This document shows positions 1 to 6,510 of a stretch of DNA of 7,468 bases, piece by piece. The stretch is taken from the NCBI GenBank assembly GCA_003455565.1, contig DMQW01000279.1, forward strand, positions 1 through 7,468, written 5' to 3'. A program made the translations under genes and the position numbers. The stretch comes from Limisphaerales bacterium. GTDB taxonomy: Bacteria > Verrucomicrobiota > Verrucomicrobiia > Limisphaerales > UBA11358. Below the pieces are notes generated by a model. That model ran no database searches and was not told where the DNA came from. It was given only the letters and a program-made list of their open reading frames with translations. The number at the start of each line of letters is the position of its first letter. Positions within the stretch are counted from its first letter, which is position 1.

Positions 1-509
1 CACCAGAACGGCACGCCTTGCAGATAGCCGAGGAACAGCGGCGGATCGCCGATGGGCGTCAGGCCGCCGCCGACGTTGGCGACAATGAAGATGAAAAAAA
101 CGATGTGGTGAGTTGTGACGCGGTATTTATTCATCCGGATCCATGGACGGATGAGCAGCATCGCCGCGCCGGTCGTGCCAAAAACATTGGCGATGACCGC
201 GCCGACGAGCAGGAAAATCACGTTGACCAGCGGCGTGGCCTCGCCCTTGATGCCGATGTGAATGCCGCCGGAAACGACGAACAGCGAGCCGACGAGCGCG
301 ATGAAACTGATGTATTCATGCGCCACATGGCCGAGGCTCGCGGTGTCGCGCAAAACCAGAAAATACCAGCCCGCCATGAACGCGCCGAGGCCGAGCGCGA
401 CTGTGGCGTAATGCCTCAACCACCAGCGCGGCGCGAATACCGGTGCGAGCGCCATCGCACCGAGCAGCAGCGCGAATGGCAAAATTAAAAACAGATTTGG
501 CGAAGCCAT
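1..509 (-). CDS. Sodium:proton antiporter, ion-transporter superfamily (CitM/NhaD-like), 5' part only
   Basis: Partial integral membrane transporter, read leftward and cut by the left edge after 169 complete codons. The family exchanges or symports small ions, typically Na+ for H+, across the inner membrane. The visible protein starts MASPNLFLILPFALLLGAMA, is strongly hydrophobic, and shows about five membrane segments. A conserved stretch lies at residues 106-127 (IANVFGTTGAAMLLIRPW followed by IRMN). The strongest evidence is residues 144-169, with the core NVGGGLTPIGDPPLF. This is the family's substrate-binding re-entrant loop and resembles the NhaD signature with its SPIGD core. Start: the ATG at 509-507 is the only ATG after an in-frame TGA at 545-543, with no GTG or TTG between, so the start is well bounded. 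No Shine-Dalgarno is visible; the leader is AT-rich (AAAATTTTTT). It is divergent from the glycosylation operon and probably functionally unrelated. The exact substrate cannot be told from this third of the protein. Confidence 0.88.
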   Translation of the reverse strand, partial: MASPNLFLILPFALLLGAMALAPVFAPRWWLRHYATVALGLGAFMAGWYFLVLRDTASLGHVAHEYISFIALVGSLFVVSGGIHIGIKGEATPLVNVIFLLVGAVIANVFGTTGAAMLLIRPWIRMNKYRVTTHHIVFFIFIVANVGGGLTPIGDPPLFLGYLQGVPFW

Positions 510-701
510 CGCAAAAAATTTTCGCGGACAAGCGCAGGCGGGTCAACTGAAACCGGCAACTCTTGTCTCAATCTTAATCTTGTTCTTAATCATAATCATT
601 CAGGATTGGAGATTACGATTAGGATTAGGATTAAGATCGGAATTAAACCTTCCGGCAAATTACATTGAATTTATTGGCGGGTTTTTGTCCAATGCTCGCG
701 C
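510..701. promoter_or_regulatory. Divergent intergenic region (presumed back-to-back promoters)
   Basis: This stretch separates the start codons of two divergently transcribed genes, so it must hold or lie near the promoters for both. It is clearly richer in A+T than the flanking coding sequence. No convincing sigma-70 -35/-10 pair could be picked by eye in either direction; TTGAAT at 665-670 has no good partner at 17 bases. Its centre is filled by an inverted repeat of GATTAN hexamers, annotated separately. No open reading frame of interest, tRNA or intrinsic terminator is seen. Confidence 0.5.
566..642. repeat. Large imperfect inverted repeat built of GATTAN hexamers
   Basis: The right arm (611-642) reads as consecutive hexamers GATTAC GATTAG GATTAG GATTAA followed by GAT. 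The left arm (566-597) read on the opposite strand is GATTAT GATTAA GAACAA GATTAA GAT. Aligned over 32 positions the arms match at 25. Of the seven mismatches, three would be G-U pairs in a plus-strand transcript. The loop is the 13 bases 598-610. The element sits 56 bases from the left start codon (509) and 59 bases from the right one (702), so it is nearly central. It lacks the GC-rich stem and U-tract of an intrinsic terminator. It could be a repetitive extragenic element, a protein-binding site, or a structured leader. The repeat itself is directly visible; its function is unknown. Confidence 0.85.
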
Positions 702-2348
702 ATGACGCCGCCTGAAGTTTGTTCCCGCATGTTCCAACGGCATTGGACGTGGTGGTTCATGTTCATGGTGCTGGCGGTCATCGCCGTCGCGCGGCTGCGG
801 CTGCTGAATTTTCCGCTCGAACGCGACGAGGGCGAATATGCCTACGCGGGCCAGCTCATCCTTCAGGGAATCCCGCCTTACGAACTGGCCTACAACATGA
901 AATTTCCCGGAACGTATCTGGCCTACGCCGTTATCATGAAGCTATTCGGCCAGACCCCGGCGGGAATTCATTTTGGCCTGCTGCTGCTGACCACGGCGAC
1001 GGCGCTCATGCTGTTCTGGCTCGGCCAAAAAATTCTCGATGAAATCGCCGGCGTCGTTGCCGCCACAAGTTACGCCGTGCTCGCGGCCAGTCCGTCAATG
1101 CTCGGCCTCGCCGGTCACGCAACGCACTTCTGCGCCTTTTTTGTGACGGCGGGTTTGTGCCTCATGTGGCGCTTCCGGAAAAAAGAAAGCTGGTTTGCGC
1201 TCGCCGCCAGCGGTGCGCTGTTCGGCACGGCGGTGCTGATGAAGCAACACGCGGTCATCATCGCAGCGTGGGCGGGATTGTCGTTTGCGTGCGGCAAATT
1301 TTTTTGCTCGAAAGATTCTTTCGGCAAACGCCTCGTGTCCGTGGCGGTCTATGGCTTTTCCATGCTGACGCCGCTGGGCTTGTGCTGCCTGTGGCTCTGG
1401 CATGCGGGCGTGTTCGCGAAGTTCAAGTTCTGGACGATTGATTACGCCCGTGAATACGCATCAATCATGCCCATCCAATACGCGCCGCAACTTTTCTGGC
1501 ACAGCATCACCTGGGTCATCACGACCGGAATTTTGCTCTGGCTCCTCGCGGCGGGCGGATTGGTTTTGGTCTGGCTCGACGTGCGCTGGAAAAATTCGCG
1601 CGGCTGGTTCCTCGGTTTTTGCGCGGCCTCGGCGCTGGCGGTCTGCCCGGATTTTTATTTTCGGAAACATTATTTTCTCATCGCGCTGCCCGCAGTGGCC
1701 TTGCTCGCCGGCGCAACCGTCAGCGGCCTGCGCCAATGGTGGGGCAATAGAACCTCCCCGCTCGGCGACTGGCCGTCGTGGAGTTACGCGCTGGTCGTGG
1801 CGGTGACGATTCTGACCGGCGCGGAAGTCTGGTTTCAACTGCCGATGCCAGCCCTCGCCAGAAAACTTTACGGTGCCGACCCGTTGCCGGAGGCGGAAAT
1901 CGTCGCGAAGTTCATCAACGAAAATTCTCCGTCCACCGCGCGTGTGGCGATTCTCGGCTCGGAACCGGAGATTTATTTTCTCGCCCGCCGCCATTCGGCG
2001 ACCGGCTATATTTACACCTACGCCCTGATGGAGCCGCAGCCGTTCGCCTTGAAAATGCAGCGTGAAATGATCGGCGACATTGAGACGCGCCAGCCTGAAT
2101 TCATCATCTACGCCCGAAACATCCTGTCCTCGGGCCGCCGCCCGGATTCGGATCCAACCCTTTTCAACTGGTGGGACAATTACAAAACGAACTACACGCT
2201 CGTCGGCATGACGGACATCGTTTCCCCGACCAACACCATCATCGTCCTCGGCACCAACTTCGTCGCCCGTTATCCCGCAGCCCATGGCAGCGCGCTGGAA
2301 ATTTTCCAGCGCCGGCCGGGCGGCCCCCGTCCTGTTGAAAGGAACTGA
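702..2348 (+). CDS. GT-C fold glycosyltransferase, family 39/PMT-like, polytopic membrane protein
   Basis: A 548-residue membrane glycosyltransferase expected to move a sugar from a polyprenyl-phosphate donor to an acceptor on the outer face of the inner membrane. After the first membrane helix (about residues 17-33) comes the first outside loop with ERDEGEYAY (40-48). D42/E43 is the acidic pair placed like the catalytic acid of GT-C enzymes. The loop continues to KFPGTY (67-72), another family hallmark. About ten to twelve further hydrophobic segments run to residue 378. A soluble C-terminal domain follows (about 390-535, AEIVAKFINEN then RVAILGSEPEIYFLARR), common in bacterial family-39 proteins. 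Length is normal. Start: ATG 702 is the first in-frame ATG after a TGA at 666-668; ATG 729 (MFQRHW) is a plausible alternative, and neither has a good Shine-Dalgarno. It is first in the four-gene run. The sugar and acceptor cannot be read from the sequence. Confidence 0.9.
   Translation: MTPPEVCSRMFQRHWTWWFMFMVLAVIAVARLRLLNFPLERDEGEYAYAGQLILQGIPPYELAYNMKFPGTYLAYAVIMKLFGQTPAGIHFGLLLLTTATALMLFWLGQKILDEIAGVVAATSYAVLAASPSMLGLAGHATHFCAFFVTAGLCLMWRFRKKESWFALAASGALFGTAVLMKQHAVIIAAWAGLSFACGKFFCSKDSFGKRLVSVAVYGFSMLTPLGLCCLWLWHAGVFAKFKFWTIDYAREYASIMPIQYAPQLFWHSITWVITTGILLWLLAAGGLVLVWLDVRWKNSRGWFLGFCAASALAVCPDFYFRKHYFLIALPAVALLAGATVSGLRQWWGNRTSPLGDWPSWSYALVVAVTILTGAEVWFQLPMPALARKLYGADPLPEAEIVAKFINENSPSTARVAILGSEPEIYFLARRHSATGYIYTYALMEPQPFALKMQREMIGDIETRQPEFIIYARNILSSGRRPDSDPTLFNWWDNYKTNYTLVGMTDIVSPTNTIIVLGTNFVARYPAAHGSALEIFQRRPGGPRPVERN
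2338..2344 (+). promoter_or_regulatory. Likely ribosome binding site of the second GT-C gene
   Basis: AAAGGAA lies inside the last codons of the upstream gene, 10 bases before the ATG at 2355. It is the clearest Shine-Dalgarno-like sequence at any start in the window and supports that ATG. The upstream stop codon lies between site and start, which fits translation by ribosomes finishing the previous gene. Confidence 0.5.
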
Positions 2349-2354
2349 ACGGTC

Positions 2355-4010
2355 ATGAAGACGCCACTTCCCAAAATCAACCAGCAGCAAGCCTGCTGGC
2401 TCACGGCCCTGGCGATGACCGCGGCGGCGGTGCTGCTGCACTTGTATTCGCTGTCCATGGCCGGCGGACTGTGGCGTGACGAAGTGGGGTTGGTGAACAT
2501 CGCCGGGCTGCCGGCATGGAGGGAAATCGTCTGGGGATTGATGCACGACCATTGCCCCGTGGTGTTTCCCGCCGTCATCCGAGCGTGGACCGCGCTGGGT
2601 TGGGCACACACCGACATGGGACTGCGGGTGCTGGGGCTGTGCGTGGGTTTGTTTTTGCTGTCGTCTTTTTGGTTCGCCAGCCGGATGATGGGCCGGGGGC
2701 TGCCGCTGCTGGCGCTGTCGCTCGCGGCGTTGAATCCGGTCGTGATCCGTTATGGCGATTCGATGCGCGCCTATGCGTTCGGAACCGCGCTGATGATGTT
2801 GACCATCGGCCTGCTGTGGCGGTTCATCGAGAAACCCTGCTGGCGGCGCGGATTGTTGGCGGGCCTGGCCGCAGTCGCCAGCGTGCAGGCGTTGTATCAA
2901 AACGCATTTTTCCTGCTGGCTGTCTGCGTGGCCGGCGTGGTTGTGAGCCTGCGCCAGCGCCAGTTTCCCAAGCTGGCCGGGATTTTAGGCATCGGTTTTG
3001 TCGCGGCTTTGTCGCTAGTGCCCTATCTCCAGCCCATCCATGACGCCCAGCCGTGGTGGCTGGTGAGCAAAACCGGCATCAACCAGGCGATCGCCCTGAG
3101 CCGCCTGTGCCAGTTGGCCGACAATTTTTTTGGCGTGTGGACGGTGGTGGTGGTCCTGGCGGTGGTGTTTGGCGTCGGCCGGGTTTTTATCAAGGCGTTG
3201 CAGGAGGGAGCGGTCGGGCAGCCTGACTTGCCGTTGTTTGGCTCCATCGCCTTGGCACTGGGAATGGCCGGCTTTGGCGTGTTTATCAAATTGACAGGAC
3301 TGCCGACCCAGGTCTGGTATTACGTTCCCGTTCTGTGTTTCACGGCGGTGTGTGGCGACGCGGTTTTTCCTCGCGTGCATTCCCTCACGAGGAGGGGTGT
3401 GCTGGCGGTGGCCTTGTTTGCGCTGGTGTATTCGTCCACGACGTATTCCGCCTTGCGCTGGCGGCAGACGAACGGCGACCGGCTCGCCGCACAGGTCGCC
3501 GGGAACGCCGCGCCGGAGGATCTGATTATCGTTCATCCGTGGTATTACGGCGTGACCTTCAATTTTTATTATCATGGCGCGGCAAAATGGACGACCCTGC
3601 CACCGATTGCGGACTATCGGTTTTTCCGCTACGACTTGATCAAGGAACAATTGCAGACGCCCGATGCCATCGGGCCGGTGCTCGAACGGGTGGAGGCGAC
3701 GCTCCGCGCCGGTCATCGCGTCTGGGTCGTCGGGGAACTTCCCCCGCCGTCCACGGGTGCGCGGGTGCCCGTCGATCCACCGGTGGCCCCGAACGGGCCG
3801 TCCGGGTGGCTGGACGAACCTTACTCCATCGCTTGGGGAAAAAAGCTGGGCTATCTGCTCCAGCAGCACGCCACGAGTCTCACGCTGCTGGATGATGCGT
3901 CAAACGATTCCATCCCCGTCAATCCATCGGAAAAGATGACGTTGACCGTTGCCAGCGGCTGGCGGACCAATTCACCGCTCTCTCGTGTAAAGCTGCCGGG
4001 GGGGATATGA
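2355..4010 (+). CDS. GT-C fold glycosyltransferase (second, divergent family-39-like membrane protein)
   Basis: A 551-residue polytopic membrane protein of the same fold class as the preceding gene but clearly different in sequence. Helix 1 (about 16-34) is followed by GGLWRDEVGLVNIA (37-50), where D42/E43 is the candidate catalytic acid pair. Next come HDHCPVVFP (64-72), in the place of the family's H-P motif, and NPVVIRYGDSMRAYAFG (127-143), which matches the usual N-P-x-x-I-x-Y-x-x-E/D-x-R-x-Y-A motif of these enzymes. About eleven hydrophobic segments reach residue 362. A soluble tail of some 185 residues follows, with DRLAAQVAGNAAPEDLIIVH (375-394) and a YYHGAAKW stretch; it probably lies outside the membrane. 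The role is presumably transfer of a lipid-linked sugar in the same pathway as its neighbours, with a different donor or acceptor from the first enzyme. It starts 6 bases after the previous stop. Its stop overlaps the next start as ATGA, and the last three codons run through seven G's. Confidence 0.88.
   Translation: MKTPLPKINQQQACWLTALAMTAAAVLLHLYSLSMAGGLWRDEVGLVNIAGLPAWREIVWGLMHDHCPVVFPAVIRAWTALGWAHTDMGLRVLGLCVGLFLLSSFWFASRMMGRGLPLLALSLAALNPVVIRYGDSMRAYAFGTALMMLTIGLLWRFIEKPCWRRGLLAGLAAVASVQALYQNAFFLLAVCVAGVVVSLRQRQFPKLAGILGIGFVAALSLVPYLQPIHDAQPWWLVSKTGINQAIALSRLCQLADNFFGVWTVVVVLAVVFGVGRVFIKALQEGAVGQPDLPLFGSIALALGMAGFGVFIKLTGLPTQVWYYVPVLCFTAVCGDAVFPRVHSLTRRGVLAVALFALVYSSTTYSALRWRQTNGDRLAAQVAGNAAPEDLIIVHPWYYGVTFNFYYHGAAKWTTLPPIADYRFFRYDLIKEQLQTPDAIGPVLERVEATLRAGHRVWVVGELPPPSTGARVPVDPPVAPNGPSGWLDEPYSIAWGKKLGYLLQQHATSLTLLDDASNDSIPVNPSEKMTLTVASGWRTNSPLSRVKLPGGI
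3998..4010 (+). promoter_or_regulatory. G7 run and ATGA stop/start overlap (translational coupling site)
   Basis: Seven consecutive G's (3998-4004) are followed by AT and then ATGA, where the start of the YfhO-like gene (4007-4009) overlaps the stop of the GT-C gene (4008-4010). Such overlaps usually mean that terminating ribosomes restart on the next gene. The G-run may serve as a weak, close Shine-Dalgarno through G-U pairing; no canonical GGAGG is seen. In the frame of the upstream gene the run reads G GGG GGG, so a -1 slip would enter the downstream frame with no stop. Confidence 0.6.
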
Positions 4011-6505
4011 AAATGCGAGTGATTCACACCAAGCCTGGTCCCGCACTGGAACCCGAACCTCTGAAAACTGGTTTGGCAAACTGGATTTTCGGACGGGCCT
4101 TGCAACACCCTATGCTGGCCATCTGGCTGGTTTCGTTGCTGGCAGTCATCATCAACTGCTATCCGGTCATTTTCTGCGGCAGGAGCTATGTTTCCCCCAC
4201 GTCCGTGGGAGTCGGGGGGGCGATGGTTTATGAACGATGGCCGCAACTTCCGGAAATAAGGGATTATGCCCAGCCAATGTATTCCCATGGGAGCGATACC
4301 TGGGCGACGATGCTCTGGGCCGTCCCAGCCGGATTTGTTGAGTCGCGCAGCCTACTGGAGCATGGGGAGATTCCGCTGTGGAACCGATACAGCCACGCGG
4401 GTGACACTCTCATCGGGCAGGCGGTTTCCATGCTGGGCGATCCATTGCAACTGATCGTCATCCTTGGACGCGGATCCGCAGGGGCCTGGGACATCAAGTT
4501 TCTCACGGCCAAACTTCTCTTTTGCGCCGGCTTTGGGCTGCTCATTCTGCGGCTTTTAGGAAACTGGCCATTGTCGCTGCTGTATGCTGTGCTGGCCGCG
4601 TATAGCGGTGCCTTTTTTTACATCAACAACCACCCGGCCTTTTTTGTTTTTTGCTATGCCCCGTGGATTCTGCTCTCCGCGCTGGCGTGGCTCGACTTGC
4701 AATCGGAGCGGCATAACCGTTGGGGGGTGGTCTGGCTGCTGGCCAATTTTGCATGCTTTAACGCCGGGCACATCGAGGTGGCGGTGGACTTGATCGGAGG
4801 TCTTAATCTGGCAGCGCTTGCCTGCGCCTGCGTCCGTTGCCGCACCTTGGCCGGTTCGGCCAGGGTGCTGGGGCGCATGACTGTCGGCACACTCTTGTTT
4901 TTAGGCCTTACCGCGCCGACCTGGATGTCGTTTTTGGGTGCGCTGCAAAATTCCTATTCTGCCCATTCGGAAATCCAGGCCGTTCAGCTTCCACTCAAGT
5001 GTCTGCTGGGCTTGTTCGACGATTTTTTTTATTGCCTGCTCGTGAAAACCATTCCCTTTAATGCGATCGCGCCGGGAACCAGTCTGCTGGTTCTGGTAGG
5101 CTGCGTCGTTTCAGCCTGGAAATGGTCGCTGCTAAAAGGCGAATCTTTCTTCTGGGTCAACAGCGGTGCCATCGTGTTGTGGGGCGGATGTGTGTTCGGA
5201 GGAGTGCCGGCATTTGTTCTCGAAGCCGTTCCTCTGTTGAACCGGGTCGGCCATGTCTACACCGATTTTTCCTATCTGCTGGTCATTCATCTGACCATTC
5301 AAAGTGCTTACGGTTTCAAGTGCTTGGCGGTCGAGGATAATTTCCGCCGCGCGGCGTATGTCTTTCTTGGGATGGCGATGATCTTCGAGGTCATCATCGT
5401 CCTGGCGTATGCCTTCGGCATGATGTCCCGCCCGGTGCCCGGGAATTATTTTCTTTATGCGGCGGCGGGAGCGATAGGCGCGCCGCTGCTTTTCTTGTTC
5501 CTGAAGAGCCGCTATAGCCGGATTCCCGTGCTGGGGTGGGCGGGTATTGTTGTTCTGGGATTAATCCCCCAATACCGCTTCGCGCTTTATCACGGCGGCG
5601 ATGAGGATCTGCTGCTGATTCCTGGACCGCGGGCAGTTCTGGATGCCCCCAGCCGCGCCGTTGGCTGGATTCAAACGGATAAATCCGGTCCGTTTCGCGT
5701 GGTGGGACTGGGGCGGAATTTCTTTGGCGATTACTCCGCAGCATACGGACTCGAAGATATCCGCTCGTGCGCCCCATTGAGCAATAGCCAGTTCATCAAC
5801 CTTGCCCGGAATTTCCCCGGCATGAATTTGATCGGAGGTTGGAAGCTTGAAGTGACGAACGCCGTGCAGGCGCAGCCGCTTCTGAACTTGCTAAACGTCA
5901 AGTATCTGCTGGCTGGTTCTGGAACCGAAGTTGAAAATAACCCGGGGTTCCGCATTGCCGACCGGGGCGATTTCTTGGTTCTGGAAAATTTGCAGGTATG
6001 GCCAAGGGCATTCTTTTCGGACAACATTGTGTCCGACAACGACAATGAACAATTCATCCGCCACCTCTTGGAAAACGGCAGGCAGCCGTTCATCGCCTTG
6101 TCCGCAGAGGCGATGGCGAAACAACCCCGCTTGCGGCAGTTGAAAGCCGCGCAGAAACCAACCATGACGTCGGCCACCAACTACCTTCTTCGTCCGAATT
6201 CAACCGCCTTTGATATTCACGTCCCTTCCGCCGGCGTGGTTTGCCTGACCGAGGGACAGGCAAAAGATTTTACGGCAACAGCAAACAAGGAAGTCAGGGA
6301 GGTTCTTACCGTCAATTGCGCTTTCAAGGGCATCTATCTTGACCAGCCGGGAGATTACCATGTCCAGTTCACCTACAGGCCCAGTCATTGGCGGCTGGCC
6401 TGCGCACTTTTTTGGATTTCCACCGGCGCGGTCATCATGCTGGTCATGATAAGCCTCATTTGCGTCAATGGTGCGGCGAAAAATCAGGCCAGCACCGTCA
6501 ATTGA
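4007..6505 (+). CDS. YfhO-family large membrane protein (GT-C-like)
   Basis: An 832-residue polytopic protein. Helix 1 spans about residues 36-56. The large first outside loop carries YSHGSDTW (92-99, D97 a candidate catalytic acid) and HGEIPLWNRYSHAGDTLIGQ (119-138), the typical YfhO sequence in which a G-x-x-P-L-W-N motif precedes a G-D/G-x-P site. Roughly a dozen hydrophobic segments continue to about residue 525. An extracytoplasmic C-terminal part follows with LLNLLNVKYLLAG (625-637) and LENLQVWPRAFF (659-670), matching the family's L-N-V-K-Y and P-R-A motifs. A beta-rich end (YLDQPGDYHVQFTYRPSHWR, 777-796) and one last helix (about 799-820) close it. In Bacillus and Listeria, YfhO-type proteins add sugars from polyprenyl-phosphate donors to lipoteichoic acid; the acceptor here must differ and is unknown. 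The start forms the ATGA overlap; an in-frame ATG at 4013 is an alternative. Length is normal for the family. Confidence 0.85.
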   Translation: MKMRVIHTKPGPALEPEPLKTGLANWIFGRALQHPMLAIWLVSLLAVIINCYPVIFCGRSYVSPTSVGVGGAMVYERWPQLPEIRDYAQPMYSHGSDTWATMLWAVPAGFVESRSLLEHGEIPLWNRYSHAGDTLIGQAVSMLGDPLQLIVILGRGSAGAWDIKFLTAKLLFCAGFGLLILRLLGNWPLSLLYAVLAAYSGAFFYINNHPAFFVFCYAPWILLSALAWLDLQSERHNRWGVVWLLANFACFNAGHIEVAVDLIGGLNLAALACACVRCRTLAGSARVLGRMTVGTLLFLGLTAPTWMSFLGALQNSYSAHSEIQAVQLPLKCLLGLFDDFFYCLLVKTIPFNAIAPGTSLLVLVGCVVSAWKWSLLKGESFFWVNSGAIVLWGGCVFGGVPAFVLEAVPLLNRVGHVYTDFSYLLVIHLTIQSAYGFKCLAVEDNFRRAAYVFLGMAMIFEVIIVLAYAFGMMSRPVPGNYFLYAAAGAIGAPLLFLFLKSRYSRIPVLGWAGIVVLGLIPQYRFALYHGGDEDLLLIPGPRAVLDAPSRAVGWIQTDKSGPFRVVGLGRNFFGDYSAAYGLEDIRSCAPLSNSQFINLARNFPGMNLIGGWKLEVTNAVQAQPLLNLLNVKYLLAGSGTEVENNPGFRIADRGDFLVLENLQVWPRAFFSDNIVSDNDNEQFIRHLLENGRQPFIALSAEAMAKQPRLRQLKAAQKPTMTSATNYLLRPNSTAFDIHVPSAGVVCLTEGQAKDFTATANKEVREVLTVNCAFKGIYLDQPGDYHVQFTYRPSHWRLACALFWISTGAVIMLVMISLICVNGAAKNQASTVN

Positions 6506-6510
6506 AGACC

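Noticed and set aside
18..488. A 156-codon plus-strand open frame near the left edge.
   Set aside because: The translation is highly charged and repetitive (many E, R, D, Q). The opposite strand encodes a recognisable antiporter with a conserved NVGGGLTPIGDPPLF motif.
611..637. The GATTAG-type hexamers as telomere-like or G-quadruplex DNA.
   Set aside because: Runs of only one or two G's per unit cannot form a standard quadruplex. The array is short, degenerate and paired with an inverted partner inside a chromosome-like context.
566..642. Reading the inverted repeat as an intrinsic terminator.
   Set aside because: It lies between two gene starts rather than after a gene end, the stem is AT-rich, and no U-tract follows in either direction.
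643..701. A sigma-70 promoter for the glycosyltransferase operon (TTGAAT at 665-670 as -35).
   Set aside because: There is no acceptable -10 hexamer at 16-18 bases spacing, so only a general regulatory region is annotated.
1461..2900. A 479-codon open frame on the minus strand across the junction of the two GT-C genes.
   Set aside because: Its translation is a low-complexity mix rich in R, Q, H, G and P without domains, and it lies opposite two well-supported genes. It is a GC-rich antisense shadow.
3015..3869. A 284-codon open frame on the minus strand inside the second GT-C gene.
   Set aside because: It has the same R/Q/H/G-rich shadow composition and no recognisable motif, while the plus-strand gene is clear.
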